A program made the translations under genes and the position numbers. Shown here in pieces: positions 1 to 7,221 of a stretch of DNA of 60,224 nt. The notes beneath the pieces were generated by a model that ran no database searches, had not been told where the DNA came from, and saw nothing but the letters and a program-made list of their open reading frames with translations. Each line of letters opens with the position of its first letter. Within the stretch, counting starts at the first letter, position 1. Source of the stretch: Nanobdellota archaeon (lineage in GTDB: Archaea; Nanobdellota; Nanobdellia; Pacearchaeales; GW2011-AR1); the NCBI GenBank assembly GCA_024654505.1, contig JANLHN010000013.1:1-60224 (forward strand), written 5' to 3'.

Positions 1-760
1 GACTAGTATTAATCCCTGATGTCGCATCACTAACACTACAAGTACAAGTAAGTGTAGAACCTTGAACAACTGGCTCGGGAGTACAAGCATGTGTAACCAA
101 TGGTCCAGTAGTATCAACCTGGACAACAAAAGAATTGTTAAGCCCAAGAATATTGACAGTATCATTAACATACACTTTGATGGTTTGGTTTCCATCAGCC
201 AACCCAGTCAGATTGCCTACAGTCATATTACACCAATTTGTGTCAACCGCAATAGACTGATTAGTTCCATTAATATCAAAGATACAAACACTGCCCGTCT
301 CTCCAGAAAGAGCATCAATAACGGAAACATTAAGTGTTAGGGTGGCCGTATTCTTCTTAGCAGTCCCATTAGTATATTCTGGCAGACTTATTACTGGCGC
401 AGTCCTATCAACATATATAGACAGATTTGAGGAGTTTGTTCCTTCAGAAGCATTCGCAATATAAACTTCTGAAACAATAAAGGTATAGTTTGCCTCAGTC
501 CAATTATTAAAAGTATATCCTGTCGCACTATCATTCCAATCATGTTTGTACAAAAGACCATCTGCGAATATATTAACTGAGAAATTTGTTAAATCTCCAC
601 CACTCCAATTAAAACTAAAATTTCCCTCATCATAAAGAGTTGTAGTGTTTAATCTAAAAATTAAACTAGATGGAATGGAAGTAGGTGCAGCAATCACAAA
701 CACAATTACTAATAGGAGAACCACCCCAAAAATATAACTTAGCTTATTATTGTTCACCAT
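1..760 (-). CDS. Secreted surface protein with Ig-like repeats (partial, C-terminus outside window)
   Basis: The reading frame is open from an ATG at 758-760 to the left edge (253 codons seen, no stop). It begins with a basic stretch and a strongly hydrophobic segment (about residues 7-25, YIFGVVLLLVIVFVIAA), a signal peptide or N-terminal anchor. The rest is rich in Asn-X-Ser/Thr sequons and beta-type sequence typical of archaeal Ig-like or cadherin-like adhesins, with paired cysteines near the visible end. The exact family cannot be named. A TATA box shared with the divergent gene lies at 790-797. It probably sits in the envelope with the other surface proteins of this window. Confidence 0.8.
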   Translation of the reverse strand, partial: MVNNNKLSYIFGVVLLLVIVFVIAAPTSIPSSLIFRLNTTTLYDEGNFSFNWSGGDLTNFSVNIFADGLLYKHDWNDSATGYTFNNWTEANYTFIVSEVYIANASEGTNSSNLSIYVDRTAPVISLPEYTNGTAKKNTATLTLNVSVIDALSGETGSVCIFDINGTNQSIAVDTNWCNMTVGNLTGLADGNQTIKVYVNDTVNILGLNNSFVVQVDTTGPLVTHACTPEPVVQGSTLTCTCSVSDATSGINTS

Positions 761-789
761 TTCTTCTTAGAATGTATAGATAATTAATC

Positions 790-797
790 TTTATAAA
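790..797. promoter_or_regulatory. Symmetric TATA box between divergent genes
   Basis: TTTATAAA is self-complementary and lies 30 nt upstream of the minus-strand start at 760, a normal distance for a leaderless or near-leaderless archaeal transcript. It could also drive the plus-strand gene at 854, with a leader of about 30 nt. A second AT-rich candidate (ATTTAAATG, about 828-836) is closer to that gene. Confidence 0.5.
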
Positions 798-853
798 CTT
801 AACCCAAAAAGACCCATAGAAAACAATTTAAATGAAATTTCGTTCTAATCAAG

Positions 854-1411
854 ATGTTAAGAAGGATAAAAACAAAAGAAGAAGTTGAAAAGGCAAGAAA
901 GAAAAATCAGTTTATCATCGGAGGAATCCTAGTATTCCTATTGATAGTTTCAACACTCGGATATTCCTTAACAAGTGGAAATAATGACTCAGAAAACACT
1001 GTAAAACAGAAGGGAATAACTTTCCTAAGAGACGGAGGTCTATGGAAGGCAAACTTTGGAGGAACTACTTTTGGTTTTCAATACCTTCCATCTGAATTAG
1101 AAAATGTCTCTATACAGGGTTACTTCGGCCTAGAACAATATTCAAACAAGCCATTATATATTGTTAACCCAAATGATGCAATTGGAGAAATCCTAAATAA
1201 TTTAAACCCTTATTTATTAAGATATCAAGAGGCCTGTCTTGAGGGAACCCCATGTGGAGGAGATATTCCAATAAAAAATTGTGAAGAAAACCTTATTATC
1301 TTCCTTGAAGGGGATGAAACAAAAGTTTATCAAGACAGAAATTGTGTTTATTTAGAGGGAGATTCAGTAATGGGGGCCGACGCATTTTTATATAAAATGC
1401 TAATAAAATAA
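854..1411 (+). CDS. Single-span membrane protein of unknown function, paralogue A
   Basis: This 185-residue protein has a basic cytoplasmic start (MLRRIKTKEEVEKARKK), one membrane segment at about residues 20-40 and an outside domain of about 145 residues. The outside domain has cysteines in CLEGTPC and in two later positions, so disulfides are plausible. No catalytic motif was recognised. The next gene starts one base after the stop and encodes a protein of the same plan and similar C-terminal spacing, so the two are probably co-transcribed and may form a complex. Function unknown. Confidence 0.75.
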   Translation: MLRRIKTKEEVEKARKKNQFIIGGILVFLLIVSTLGYSLTSGNNDSENTVKQKGITFLRDGGLWKANFGGTTFGFQYLPSELENVSIQGYFGLEQYSNKPLYIVNPNDAIGEILNNLNPYLLRYQEACLEGTPCGGDIPIKNCEENLIIFLEGDETKVYQDRNCVYLEGDSVMGADAFLYKMLIK

Positions 1412-1412
1412 G

Positions 1413-2114
1413 ATGGCAAAAAAGAAAAGAACAAAAAAGAACGTGGTTGTAAAAGAAGAAGTTGTAAATGAAATACTCCCAAAAAAGGTAGAAGAAAAAG
1501 AGAATAGACAACTAATTTGGTTTTTCGCAATAATTATTATAATTTTTCTCTCATTTATGGGACCCTATTGGTATATACAATCCTCAAAATCATTTACTTA
1601 CGGAGGAGTTGATTGGTTTGTTGAAGAATATGCTAATTTAGAAGTATTTCATGGACGATTTGCGGCTCTTGATGGAAACCAAGTTAATTATAATGTCTAT
1701 CTAAGAAATGATCCAAGAGAAAATAATGTATACACCGAGGGTAAATTCTCAAAATTTAACCTGAGAAACGGAGGCTATGTTTCTTTTAGCCCGGAAGTAG
1801 ATTCTTGTCGTGGAGAAGTAGCCCGTATAATGACTGACCTTGGTAGCTTTCTTAAAGCAGGAGTGGGAATGAAGATTATTGATTCTGCAACAAATGATAT
1901 TAACATATCGAAGAGTACAGGAACGACTTATGCAGATTGTTCTGTGACAAATGGAAAAACAGTAGTGGTGGTTCAAATTGGAGAACCATCTGTAGTTCAA
2001 CCAGTTGAAGGAAAAGACTGTTATGTAATAACAGTAAAGAATTGTGAGGACGGACTTCCAGTAGAAAAGTTTATGATAAAAGCAATAGCAGACGTCCAGG
2101 AGAAAACGTTTTAA
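1413..2114 (+). CDS. Single-span membrane protein of unknown function, paralogue B
   Basis: This 233-residue protein starts with a very basic tail (MAKKKRTKKN), then one membrane segment (about 36-53, WFFAIIIIIFLSFMGPYW) and an outside domain. The C-terminal part (DCSVTNGK ... KDCYVITVKNC) has cysteine spacing like the end of the preceding gene, suggesting an old tandem duplication. The stop overlaps the next start by one base (TAATG), so the three plus-strand genes here form one transcription unit. No enzymatic motif is visible. Confidence 0.75.
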   Translation: MAKKKRTKKNVVVKEEVVNEILPKKVEEKENRQLIWFFAIIIIIFLSFMGPYWYIQSSKSFTYGGVDWFVEEYANLEVFHGRFAALDGNQVNYNVYLRNDPRENNVYTEGKFSKFNLRNGGYVSFSPEVDSCRGEVARIMTDLGSFLKAGVGMKIIDSATNDINISKSTGTTYADCSVTNGKTVVVVQIGEPSVVQPVEGKDCYVITVKNCEDGLPVEKFMIKAIADVQEKTF

Positions 2115-2596
2115 TGAATCCAAGCCTATTCTTGGGACTTCTTTTCTCAGTCCTTCCAGTTATAGAAATAAGAGGGGGAATCCCTTTGATAGTCAATTAT
2201 GGAATACGACATGGCATCCATATCTGGCCTTATATTATCCTAGCCCTAATCCTAAATATCCTCATAGTCCCAATCATATTTATCCTCCTAGATTTTTTTC
2301 ATAAACTATTAGTAGACTCAAGATTTTACAAACATCTTAAGGGAAGAGCATCATTAAGAAGAGTTATAGGGAAAGCAAGGAAGATAGGTCCCCTCGAAGG
2401 ATTCAAGAAATACGTTGCATTATTTTTACTAGTAGCAATACCTCTTCCCGGAACGGGGGTCTGGACTGGAGCCCTCATAGCCTGGATTATAGACGCGGAT
2501 AGGAAGAAAAGTCTTATAGCAATTGCCTTCGGAGTAATTGTATCTGGGATGATAGTCCTCGCAGCTTCAACAGGGCTACTTCGCTTTATTTACTAA
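2114..2596 (+). CDS. Small multidrug-export-like membrane protein (COG2426 type)
   Basis: The 160-residue product has about four hydrophobic helices and the family-typical N-terminal stretch LPVIEIRGGIPL, followed by PLPGTGVWTGAL. These match the Sm_multidrug_ex/COG2426 proteins, whose substrate is not established despite the name. It is translationally coupled to the gene before it (TAATG). Its 3' end overlaps the convergent archaeosortase gene by 21 bases. The family call rests on the two Gly/Pro motifs and length, which agrees with the family. Confidence 0.75.
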   Translation: MNPSLFLGLLFSVLPVIEIRGGIPLIVNYGIRHGIHIWPYIILALILNILIVPIIFILLDFFHKLLVDSRFYKHLKGRASLRRVIGKARKIGPLEGFKKYVALFLLVAIPLPGTGVWTGALIAWIIDADRKKSLIAIAFGVIVSGMIVLAASTGLLRFIY

Positions 2597-3103
2597 TTCC
2601 CAAACATACTTCAAATCAGAATAAACGGGGATGGATTTTATCTTATACAAATAGACCATCCCAACCCAAATTCCTACAACAAATAATGTAGATATTAAAT
2701 TCCAAAAAATCCAATGTACTTCATTGAAGTAAGGCTTATCAATGAGAACAATCAAAATAAGAATTCTTCCAACATTAAGTAAGAAGAATACAACAAAAGA
2801 AATTACAAGCATCAAAACCCTCTTCTTAGGATCTATCTTAGCTGTAGAAAACACTAAGATAAACATTAGATAAAAAGCAGCACCGGCAACGCACGCAGGG
2901 ACTACTACAATAGTGAGCCTGTTAATCACAATAAATGTCCCACTCACAGTAACATCTTTAAAAAAAGAAAGCACAAATGCCACAGTATTCACAGTTAAGG
3001 GAGTCAAAAGTTTATAGAAAATATAAAGATTCCCCAACCCCATCAAAAGAATAAAAACATATCTTGCAAACACACTTATAATCTTTTTAGACTGTTCAAC
3101 CAT
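2576..3103 (-). CDS. Probable archaeosortase/exosortase-family transpeptidase
   Basis: The 175-residue protein is almost entirely membrane-embedded. It has the order of residues expected for the exosortase/archaeosortase family: a cysteine in PACVAGAAFY (Cys71), an arginine in NVGRI (Arg113) and a histidine in EVHW (His130). In this family the Cys-Arg-His set cleaves a C-terminal sorting signal of surface proteins and can pass the product to a lipid. The neighbouring minus-strand gene (3149-4828) encodes an S-layer-like protein with a C-terminal membrane segment and basic tail, a candidate substrate. The family name is inferred from the triad and topology; the recognition motif is unknown. 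Confidence 0.7.
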   Translation of the reverse strand: MVEQSKKIISVFARYVFILLMGLGNLYIFYKLLTPLTVNTVAFVLSFFKDVTVSGTFIVINRLTIVVVPACVAGAAFYLMFILVFSTAKIDPKKRVLMLVISFVVFFLLNVGRILILIVLIDKPYFNEVHWIFWNLISTLFVVGIWVGMVYLYKIKSIPVYSDLKYVWELVNKAK

Positions 3104-3148
3104 ATAATAATCTATAGAAAGAATCTTTAAAAAAGTATTGAGGGAAGA

Positions 3149-4828
3149 TTAAAATTGAGCTGCACGAGGGGCTCTTGAAACCTTAACAATTATAATTATA
3201 AGAACTATAATTAATAATACTAAAACAGCTAGGGCGTAGTAAACTAATTTTGAATTAGAGAAAAAATCTCCAAAGCCATTTGAGGATTCTCCTGCCAGAA
3301 TATTCACTGAAACTGGTTGACTATAACTTTCTCCACCAACAGTTGTTTCTAAATTGAATGATTGAAATCCTTCTTTTGAAGGAGATAATTTAATAACAAC
3401 GTTACCAGTTTCTCCATTATCAAGATTCATAGTTGTTGGTGTAACACTAACTAATTCTGCCCAACCTTCAAACCCTGAAACAGAAACCACAAAATTTTCT
3501 GAGTCTCCATTGTTCAAGATTGTAGCTTCAATAACTAGTTCTTGCCCAACCTTCGCATCCGAGCTTAACTTAGCTCCAACAGATGGCTCTACAGCATTAT
3601 TACATCCAACAACCTCTAACTTTATTCTATAATCTTTATCTAAATCATCAACAGAATTTGAATCGTATGAAGACTCAGATAATTCATCCCCATCCCCATC
3701 ATAATCAAAGTAAGTAGTAATCTTTAGGTCATTAACAGCCCTTGAAATTTTATTAGGAATATTAATTGAGAAATCAACATCTTTTCTTTTACCTTCCCTT
3801 AAATCATTAACTATAGCTGTTTCATAAATTTTAAGTTCATTGTTATAAACAACAACTAAAACCTTTTTTTCCTTATCAGTACCAATATTATATATAGGGA
3901 AGTTAACAGGAACCTCAGTAGCTCCACAAGATGTAACAATCTTATCAGAAGAGTCTACTTTAGCAATCACAGCAACATCTTCAGCTCTAACAAAGTCTAC
4001 TTCATGATAGTAACCTTTACTAAAATCATTAGAATTATCAACACATTGTAAATCTTCATCACCATCAGAATATGATTTTATAAGAATTTTGTATGTTCCT
4101 TCCCCTAAATCTGCAGGAAGTTCCTTTATTTCAAAAGTGGCAATTTTAGAATCACTATGTCTAATTGTTCCTAAATCAATTTTTTCATCAACAATATCAA
4201 AATCGTTAGTTACATCATTGTTGTTATCATCTAATATTTTTATCTCAACTATAACACTTCTAACAGAATCATCACTATTAGTATTCTCAACTTCCACTTC
4301 TGTCTCAATTCTATCTAATGCTTCCCATTCCTCATCACTTCCACTTCCAAAATTAGTAACCTGAAAATCAACAATCTTTAAAGACCCTACAACACTAGGG
4401 CAAAATCTTGTTGGAGGAACATCATTAATTGCTACACTAAAAATATTAGAATCATCTCGCTCACCAGTTGTATCCGTAGCATTAATAACAATATTAACTG
4501 TACTTCCACCCTTTCCTGCAAAGTTGGTGATTATTCCATTTATAATCCGAGATTCATTGGCAGTCCCATTCATCCCTGTTTGGGTTGGAATTGAAATAGT
4601 GCCTATGGATGTATTAGAATTCACAAAAGAAATGGACATATCCTCTGATGTCCCATTATAGGTAAGATTAAATGAAAAATTATACACACCTGCATCCTCA
4701 TTAACGCTTGCGGGATGAGATATAAGAGCAATTGCGAAATCAGAACTTGTAATTGCAGATGCAAAACCAAAGCTAAGAACTAAAAAAGCGAATAATCCAA
4801 CAAATGTTAACAATTTCTTGTTTATCAT
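3149..4828 (-). CDS. Putative S-layer or large surface protein with C-terminal anchor
   Basis: 559 residues. A classical signal peptide (MINKKLLTFVGLFAFLVLSFGFASA) is followed by several beta-rich repeats, then a region near residues 410-510 resembling NEW3/CARDB-like modules (GQELVIEATILNNGD). A glycine/serine stretch leads to a C-terminal membrane helix (about 533-551) and a short basic tail ending RAPRAAQF. The plan is that of archaeal envelope proteins processed or held at the C-terminus. It lies next to a probable archaeosortase. A near-perfect palindrome directly before the ATG (4829-4850) suggests specific regulation. S-layer identity is inferred, not shown. Confidence 0.75.
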   Translation of the reverse strand: MINKKLLTFVGLFAFLVLSFGFASAITSSDFAIALISHPASVNEDAGVYNFSFNLTYNGTSEDMSISFVNSNTSIGTISIPTQTGMNGTANESRIINGIITNFAGKGGSTVNIVINATDTTGERDDSNIFSVAINDVPPTRFCPSVVGSLKIVDFQVTNFGSGSDEEWEALDRIETEVEVENTNSDDSVRSVIVEIKILDDNNNDVTNDFDIVDEKIDLGTIRHSDSKIATFEIKELPADLGEGTYKILIKSYSDGDEDLQCVDNSNDFSKGYYHEVDFVRAEDVAVIAKVDSSDKIVTSCGATEVPVNFPIYNIGTDKEKKVLVVVYNNELKIYETAIVNDLREGKRKDVDFSINIPNKISRAVNDLKITTYFDYDGDGDELSESSYDSNSVDDLDKDYRIKLEVVGCNNAVEPSVGAKLSSDAKVGQELVIEATILNNGDSENFVVSVSGFEGWAELVSVTPTTMNLDNGETGNVVIKLSPSKEGFQSFNLETTVGGESYSQPVSVNILAGESSNGFGDFFSNSKLVYYALAVLVLLIIVLIIIIVKVSRAPRAAQF

Positions 4829-4861
4829 GTTGTAATTCTTTAATTACAACACTTTATAAAC
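4829..4861 (-). promoter_or_regulatory. Perfect 9-bp palindrome between TATA box and start of the S-layer-like gene
   Basis: Arms GTTGTAATT (4829-4837) and AATTACAAC (4842-4850) are perfectly complementary around a 4-base centre and end exactly at the start codon. A TATA box (TTTATAAA) lies just upstream at about 4853-4860. The palindrome covers the expected transcription start, so it is placed like an operator for a dimeric repressor. If transcribed it could also be a hairpin touching the ATG. Confidence 0.6.
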
Positions 4862-4927
4862 TTTTCGATTTCGCTATAATTATTACCCCAAAGAAAACTT
4901 TAAATATATGCCAATCGTCGATATAAC

Positions 4928-5296
4928 ATGGTTGTAGCAAAAGAGAATTTGGCCGGAGCTTATGCTTTCCTGATGGGTGTTGTTCTAGCCGTTGCAATGG
5001 GAATATTTAATAATTCCTTAGAAGGTGCAAGCGGGATTTTTTATTCTCTCTTAGTTCTGATTGGATTAGTAGTTGGTTATGTAAGTGTCAGTGATAAAAA
5101 TTCTATAAACTTCTTACTTGCAAGCCTCTCTTTAGTTATCGTCGCAGGAATGGGAATCCAACCACTACTTTATGTAGCAAAACAAAATGTAGTAGTCGAC
5201 ACCCTTAGAAATGTTCTGGGAACCCTAATGGTCCTCTTCGTCCCGGCAACAATTGTTGTAGCATTAAAGACCGTATTCGCAATGGCAAAGGTTTAG
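4928..5296 (+). CDS. Four-helix membrane protein of unknown function
   Basis: The 122-residue product is hydrophobic with about four membrane helices separated by short loops (for example AYAFLMGVVLAVAMGIF and LVLIGLVVGYVSVS). No conserved charged residues suggest transport or catalysis. A TATA box (TTTAAATA, 4899-4906) precedes the ATG by 22-29 bases, so a leaderless transcript is likely and supports this start. It is divergent from the S-layer-like gene. Function not recognised. Confidence 0.75.
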   Translation: MVVAKENLAGAYAFLMGVVLAVAMGIFNNSLEGASGIFYSLLVLIGLVVGYVSVSDKNSINFLLASLSLVIVAGMGIQPLLYVAKQNVVVDTLRNVLGTLMVLFVPATIVVALKTVFAMAKV

Positions 5297-5321
5297 TCTT
5301 CTCTTATATATGTATATACGT

Positions 5322-5744
5322 CTAAGAAGAATCATTAGGGTCTAAAACCTCTAATTCATGGGGAATATCATCTCTAAATCCCCAGAGAACTACATCTATA
5401 TCTAATGGTCTTTTAGACACTCCATATACTTCTAAAACTTTTTGAAAAGAATTTTTATATTTTGTCCTAAAAATAGATAATATAGCCTCTCTTCTCTCTC
5501 CCAACCCTAATGAGGGACTCCCTTCCATACCAACAAAATCTTCCTCAGAACTAACTTGAAAATTGATATAATAATCTAATGCAGAAAATTCCCCAGTTTT
5601 TAACCTTTCTTCACAAACGCTATCTAAATCCCTTTCCAACCCCCCTAACAAACTCCTAAGCTCCTCTTCATCAAAGACAGTACCCATCTTCCGAAATTCA
5701 TATAATTTAATATTATTAATTGGTTCTAGAAAGTCTATTCCCAT
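5322..5744 (-). CDS. Soluble protein with HPPK-like RxLDIDxxLxG motif
   Basis: This 140-residue soluble protein was not recognised with confidence. Near the C-terminus it has RPLDIDVVLWG, close to the metal-binding signature of 6-hydroxymethyl-7,8-dihydropterin pyrophosphokinase (R-x-x-D-x-D-x-x-L-x-G). An upstream DYYINFQVSS could match the family's DFLN-type strand. The usual N-terminal GSN motif is missing, so it may be a divergent relative with altered activity, or the similarity may be chance. It lies just downstream of sepF on the same strand, with a 21-base gap. Confidence 0.6.
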   Translation of the reverse strand: MGIDFLEPINNIKLYEFRKMGTVFDEEELRSLLGGLERDLDSVCEERLKTGEFSALDYYINFQVSSEEDFVGMEGSPSLGLGERREAILSIFRTKYKNSFQKVLEVYGVSKRPLDIDVVLWGFRDDIPHELEVLDPNDSS

Positions 5745-5765
5745 AAAACACCTTTTTTAGATAAT

Positions 5766-6155
5766 TTAATACCTACCTAAATCATCTTTTTTTGGAACTT
5801 CTCGTTCCTCAGAAAAGCCCTTCTCAATATCAAAAACATTTGAGGGGGTTGCAATAACTGTATTGTCTCCAAATCCTGCAATCTTCCCTTCAAGAGCCTC
5901 AACAGTCTTTTTTATCTTAGAAATTGCCCTTTTAAGTTCAACAACATCTTTAGATTTCAATGCCCTAATATCAATCACTGCAATAGTATATCCACCCCGA
6001 AGAGCATTCAAAATTGGATTGATATCTTCATAAACTTTTAATGTAAATGTCTTAACAATAATCTTCGACGCTGATTTTTCACTTGCTAAATCAATCTCGA
6101 TAAAATCAGAAGTTTCTTCTCCGCCCTTTCCACCGACTTTACTAAACCATCCCAT
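5766..6155 (-). CDS. sepF: Cell division protein SepF
   Basis: 129 residues from the ATG at 6155. The N-terminus MGWFSKVGG resembles the membrane-binding start of SepF. The core (KIIVKTFTLKVYEDINPIL ... RGGYTIAVIDIRAL) is the SepF/DUF552 fold that binds the FtsZ C-terminus. In archaea lacking FtsA, SepF is the membrane anchor of the Z ring. A longer frame to 6221 exists, but a TATA-like TTTAAATA at about 6179-6186 sits at promoter distance from 6155, supporting the short start. ftsZ lies 3 kb away on the same strand. Confidence 0.88.
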   Translation of the reverse strand: MGWFSKVGGKGGEETSDFIEIDLASEKSASKIIVKTFTLKVYEDINPILNALRGGYTIAVIDIRALKSKDVVELKRAISKIKKTVEALEGKIAGFGDNTVIATPSNVFDIEKGFSEEREVPKKDDLGRY

Positions 6156-6217
6156 GTTATATATTCTCAACCTATCAGTATTTAAATATTTATGTGATAA
6201 ATTAGGTGTTTCAAAAA

Positions 6218-6643
6218 TCAACCTTGAATCTTCTTCATTACTTCATCCCTTATTTCTTCAATCTTCCTAGAGAACACTTTTTCCTGCTCATCAATAGATT
6301 TCATCCTGAGCTCAATCAATTTTTTCTTATCTTTCATATCTTTTAAAACCTCTTCCTTCGTTGCCTTAATAACTACTTGGTTTCCAACAATTCTAGAAAC
6401 TTCTCCAGAAGTCTTTTCTACTTCTTTAATCACAAAGTCTGTCTCATTAGATTCCATAGAAAAAGCGTTCTTCTGCATTAATAATTGTTGGAAGTTTTGT
6501 TCAAGCATTTGAAGTTCTTGTATTTGCATTCTAGTCTCCTCATCTAAATTTGCAAAAGGATTTCCCGGATTAACAGAGGCGTGATCGTGGTCGTCGTGGT
6601 CATCACAGCTTCCATCCCCACAGCATCCTTTATTTTTTCCCAT
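6218..6643 (-). CDS. pfdB: Prefoldin beta subunit with Cys/His/Asp-rich N-terminal extension
   Basis: Residues about 35-141 have the two-coiled-coil plan of prefoldin beta: LQMLEQNFQQLLMQKNAF, a hairpin with VYK-type spacing replaced by VSRIVGNQVVI, then EVLKDMKDKKKLIELRMKSI. Prefoldin captures unfolded proteins and passes them to the thermosome. The first 25 residues are unusual, with CCGDGSCDDHDDHDHA, which looks like a metal-binding tail absent from standard prefoldins. rpoP starts just upstream with a one-base gap to this ATG, and rpl37ae precedes it. This is the normal order at the end of the archaeal exosome superoperon, here moved elsewhere. Confidence 0.85.
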   Translation of the reverse strand: MGKNKGCCGDGSCDDHDDHDHASVNPGNPFANLDEETRMQIQELQMLEQNFQQLLMQKNAFSMESNETDFVIKEVEKTSGEVSRIVGNQVVIKATKEEVLKDMKDKKKLIELRMKSIDEQEKVFSRKIEEIRDEVMKKIQG

Positions 6644-6644
6644 A

Positions 6645-6782
6645 TTAATCGGAACTAACAGTCTTCATTTTAGTTCTTGGCTTGTAAAAAATCCTCGAAC
6701 CACAACTAGGACAAACAAACCGTTTATCTAAATCTGCCGACTTTATTTTTTCTCCGCACGTGAAACATTTGTATATTGCCAT
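6645..6782 (-). CDS. rpoP: RNA polymerase subunit P (Rpb12-like)
   Basis: A 45-residue protein reads MAIYKCFTCGEKIK at the start and continues with CPSCG, then RIFYKPR. The two CxxC pairs form the zinc ribbon of archaeal RpoP/Rpb12, and the RIFYKxR ending is typical. Length agrees with the family. The ATG follows the end of rpl37ae by 30 bases and the stop lies one base before the pfdB start, so the three are surely co-transcribed. Confidence 0.92.
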   Translation of the reverse strand: MAIYKCFTCGEKIKSADLDKRFVCPSCGSRIFYKPRTKMKTVSSD

Positions 6783-6812
6783 ATTAATTTTTTAAAAAAG
6801 GACTATTTAAGT

Positions 6813-7028
6813 TTAGTCCTTTAAGTAAAATGTCCCTCCAGCGAATTTTTTTCCACACTTATTACATTCCCATATTCCCTTCGCCTTCCTTTTCGCTCTC
6901 CCCTTACAAAATGGACATTCTTGACGAATTCTCTGCTTTTCTTCGACAGCGACAAGTCTCTCCTTAATCTTTCCATATCCTGCACCGAATCTCCCGGCTG
7001 CTCCGATTTTTTTTAGTTTTACTGCCAT
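6813..7028 (-). CDS. rpl37ae: Large-subunit ribosomal protein eL43 (L37Ae)
   Basis: 71 residues, with the typical start of eL43 (KKIGAAGRFGAGYGKIKE) and a zinc ribbon made by CPFCKG and CNKCGKKFAGG. It binds 23S rRNA in the large subunit. The gene heads an rpl37ae-rpoP-pfdB unit. The 60 bases before its ATG hold a duplicated copy of its own start region plus a hairpin (described separately). tRNA-Pro lies just upstream on the same strand. Confidence 0.93.
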   Translation of the reverse strand: MAVKLKKIGAAGRFGAGYGKIKERLVAVEEKQRIRQECPFCKGRAKRKAKGIWECNKCGKKFAGGTFYLKD

Positions 7029-7083
7029 TTTTTCCTTGAATAAAATGATATCGAACGATTTTTAATCGTACTTTGCCATTTTT
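7023..7083 (-). repeat. Start-codon duplication with hairpin before rpl37ae
   Basis: The 10 bases AAAAATGGCA (gene sense) occur twice, at 7023-7032 (the true start) and 7074-7083, 51 bases apart. Between them is a perfect 6-bp inverted repeat, ACGATT/AATCGT (7055-7060 and 7064-7069), with an AT core that could serve as TATA. The interval aligns closely with the 53-base unit before the RNase J gene. The upstream ATG opens only a 5-codon frame. Confidence 0.65.
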
Positions 7084-7103
7084 ATTTTCCGTTTCTATTG
7101 TGA

Positions 7104-7176
7104 TGGGACCACCCGGATTTGAACCGGGGTCGCGAAGTCCCAAACCTCGAATCATACCAGGCTAGACCATGGCCCC
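7104..7176 (-). tRNA. tRNA-Pro (anticodon TGG)
   Basis: The reverse strand folds as a complete cloverleaf: acceptor GGGGCCA/TGGTCCC, anticodon stem CGAGG/CTTCG with loop TTTGGGA, T stem CCCGG/CCGGG with loop TTCAAAT, and discriminator A at 7104. The anticodon is TGG, proline. There is no intron and no encoded CCA. It lies between rpl11 and rpl37ae on the same strand. Confidence 0.93.
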
Positions 7177-7221
7177 ATGATTTTTATTGCGTTTGTCAAT
7201 TAATAAAGTTATTCTTTATTA

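Noticed and set aside
62-340. 92-codon plus-strand frame at the left edge
   Set aside because: It is antisense to the surface protein gene, whose frame is open through the whole region and protein-like.
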